From Strigops habroptila (Eukaryota; Chordata; Aves; Psittaciformes; Psittacidae): 64,000 nucleotides of DNA. Positions 63,578 through 64,000 of this stretch are shown here, one piece after another. The position numbers and the translations under genes were made by a program. Location of the stretch: NCBI RefSeq assembly GCF_004027225.2, contig NC_044282.2:49010576-49074575 (forward strand), read 5' to 3'. The notes under the pieces are model-generated. The model saw only the letters and a program-made list of their open reading frames with translations, was not told the origin of the DNA and ran no database searches. Every line of letters begins with the position of its first letter. Position 1 is the stretch's first letter.

Positions 63578-64000
63578 TGGAATTCTGTAGAAAAATACGT
63601 AGCTTAAAGCAAGTTAAAAGTCCTAAGCCTGCACATCAGGAAGGGGCTGTGAGGCTTGGCTTAGTGCACTGGTAGCATCCCTTTGGAGGAAGGGTGGGGG
63701 ATATGTAATTTTTAGAGGCTTCCTCATTCTGCGGAAGTACCAGTGAGGAAATCTTCCCTTAGGAACAAGGTTCATCCTGTAAACCTGTGCTGCCTGTAAG
63801 TCCCAGTAGTCTTTCGAAACATATCCTTGAACCCGTTTCATTATGCAAGAGGCTGTTTGTCTGCCTACCTTTGTGCAGGGTTTGGTTTTTTTTTTTTTCC
63901 CCTGAAGTTGTGTGGGATGTTGTGTGGTATACTCCCAGGCTGTGTGCTGTTATGCACTGGAAGGGATCTTATGGTGAAAGGAGCAGGAATTAAATTGATG

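Larger units (their letters stand above)
56645..64000 (+). other. TRIB2: TRIB2 intron 2 (5' part; continues beyond the window)
   Basis: The intron opens with GTAAGA and no acceptor followed by TRIB2 exon 3 sequence is seen to the end of the window. It contains a small nested duplication around 57,503-57,540, a T/G-rich low-complexity block at 60,108-60,200 and a 30-T homopolymer at 63,545-63,574. Around 62,150-62,640 the DNA is more GC-rich than its surroundings, but no reading frame there resembles a known protein. No transposon was recognised by eye. Confidence 0.85.

Noticed and set aside
1-64000. CRISPR arrays, operons, tRNA or rRNA genes
   Set aside because: The sequence is vertebrate genomic DNA. 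No regularly spaced short repeats, cloverleaf genes or rRNA segments were recognised.

Overview
The window is vertebrate nuclear DNA, almost certainly from a neoavian bird. Three things point there: 5'-truncated CR1 LINEs with the avian 3' tail (CCTTTCCAACCCTT followed by ATTCTATGATTCT units), solo LTRs of ERVL-like elements of the type common in birds, and a CpG-island gene whose exons read as TRIB2. I cannot resolve the order or species. There is no bacterial-type gene density, no operon, no CRISPR array, and no tRNA or rRNA gene that I could recognise.

Layout. Bases 1 to about 50,600 are a gene-poor, AT-rich upstream flank with no convincing host coding exon. This flank holds: a 5'-truncated young CR1 (5,830-6,509); an older CR1 (7,115-7,784); an 806-bp ERV solo LTR (11,776-12,581) and a longer 1,206-bp LTR of the same family (30,405-31,610), both on the + strand; a 571-bp ERVL-type solo LTR on the minus strand (13,645-14,215); a CR1 with an uninterrupted 376-codon reverse transcriptase fragment (about 25,900-27,157); and two very old CR1/L3-type LINE remnants (about 42,000-42,992 and 43,770-45,290). 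Several small inverted and direct repeats lie in otherwise unique sequence.

Bases 50,600-52,330 form a strong CpG island with Sp1-type GC boxes and the first coding exon of TRIB2 (52,063-52,332, codons 1-90). Coding exon 2 is at 56,352-56,644 (codons 91-187 plus two bases of codon 188). The third coding exon, which should carry the rest of the pseudokinase domain and the COP1- and MEK1-binding tail, is not in the window. Intron 2 therefore runs past base 64,000. A plausible extra 5'-leader intron (51,053-51,913) is proposed from splice-site sequence only.

The only host gene with coding support is TRIB2, a pseudokinase adaptor. The remaining DNA is best read as its upstream regulatory flank and introns, peppered with retroelements. 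I did not find an undescribed biological system. The most useful leads are the 5'-leader intron, a palindrome- and motif-rich block at 29,030-29,340 that could be an enhancer, several perfect or near-perfect hairpins, the 65-bp direct duplication around 36.6-37.2 kb, and the two-state LTR family in which one copy has lost its internal tandem repeat.
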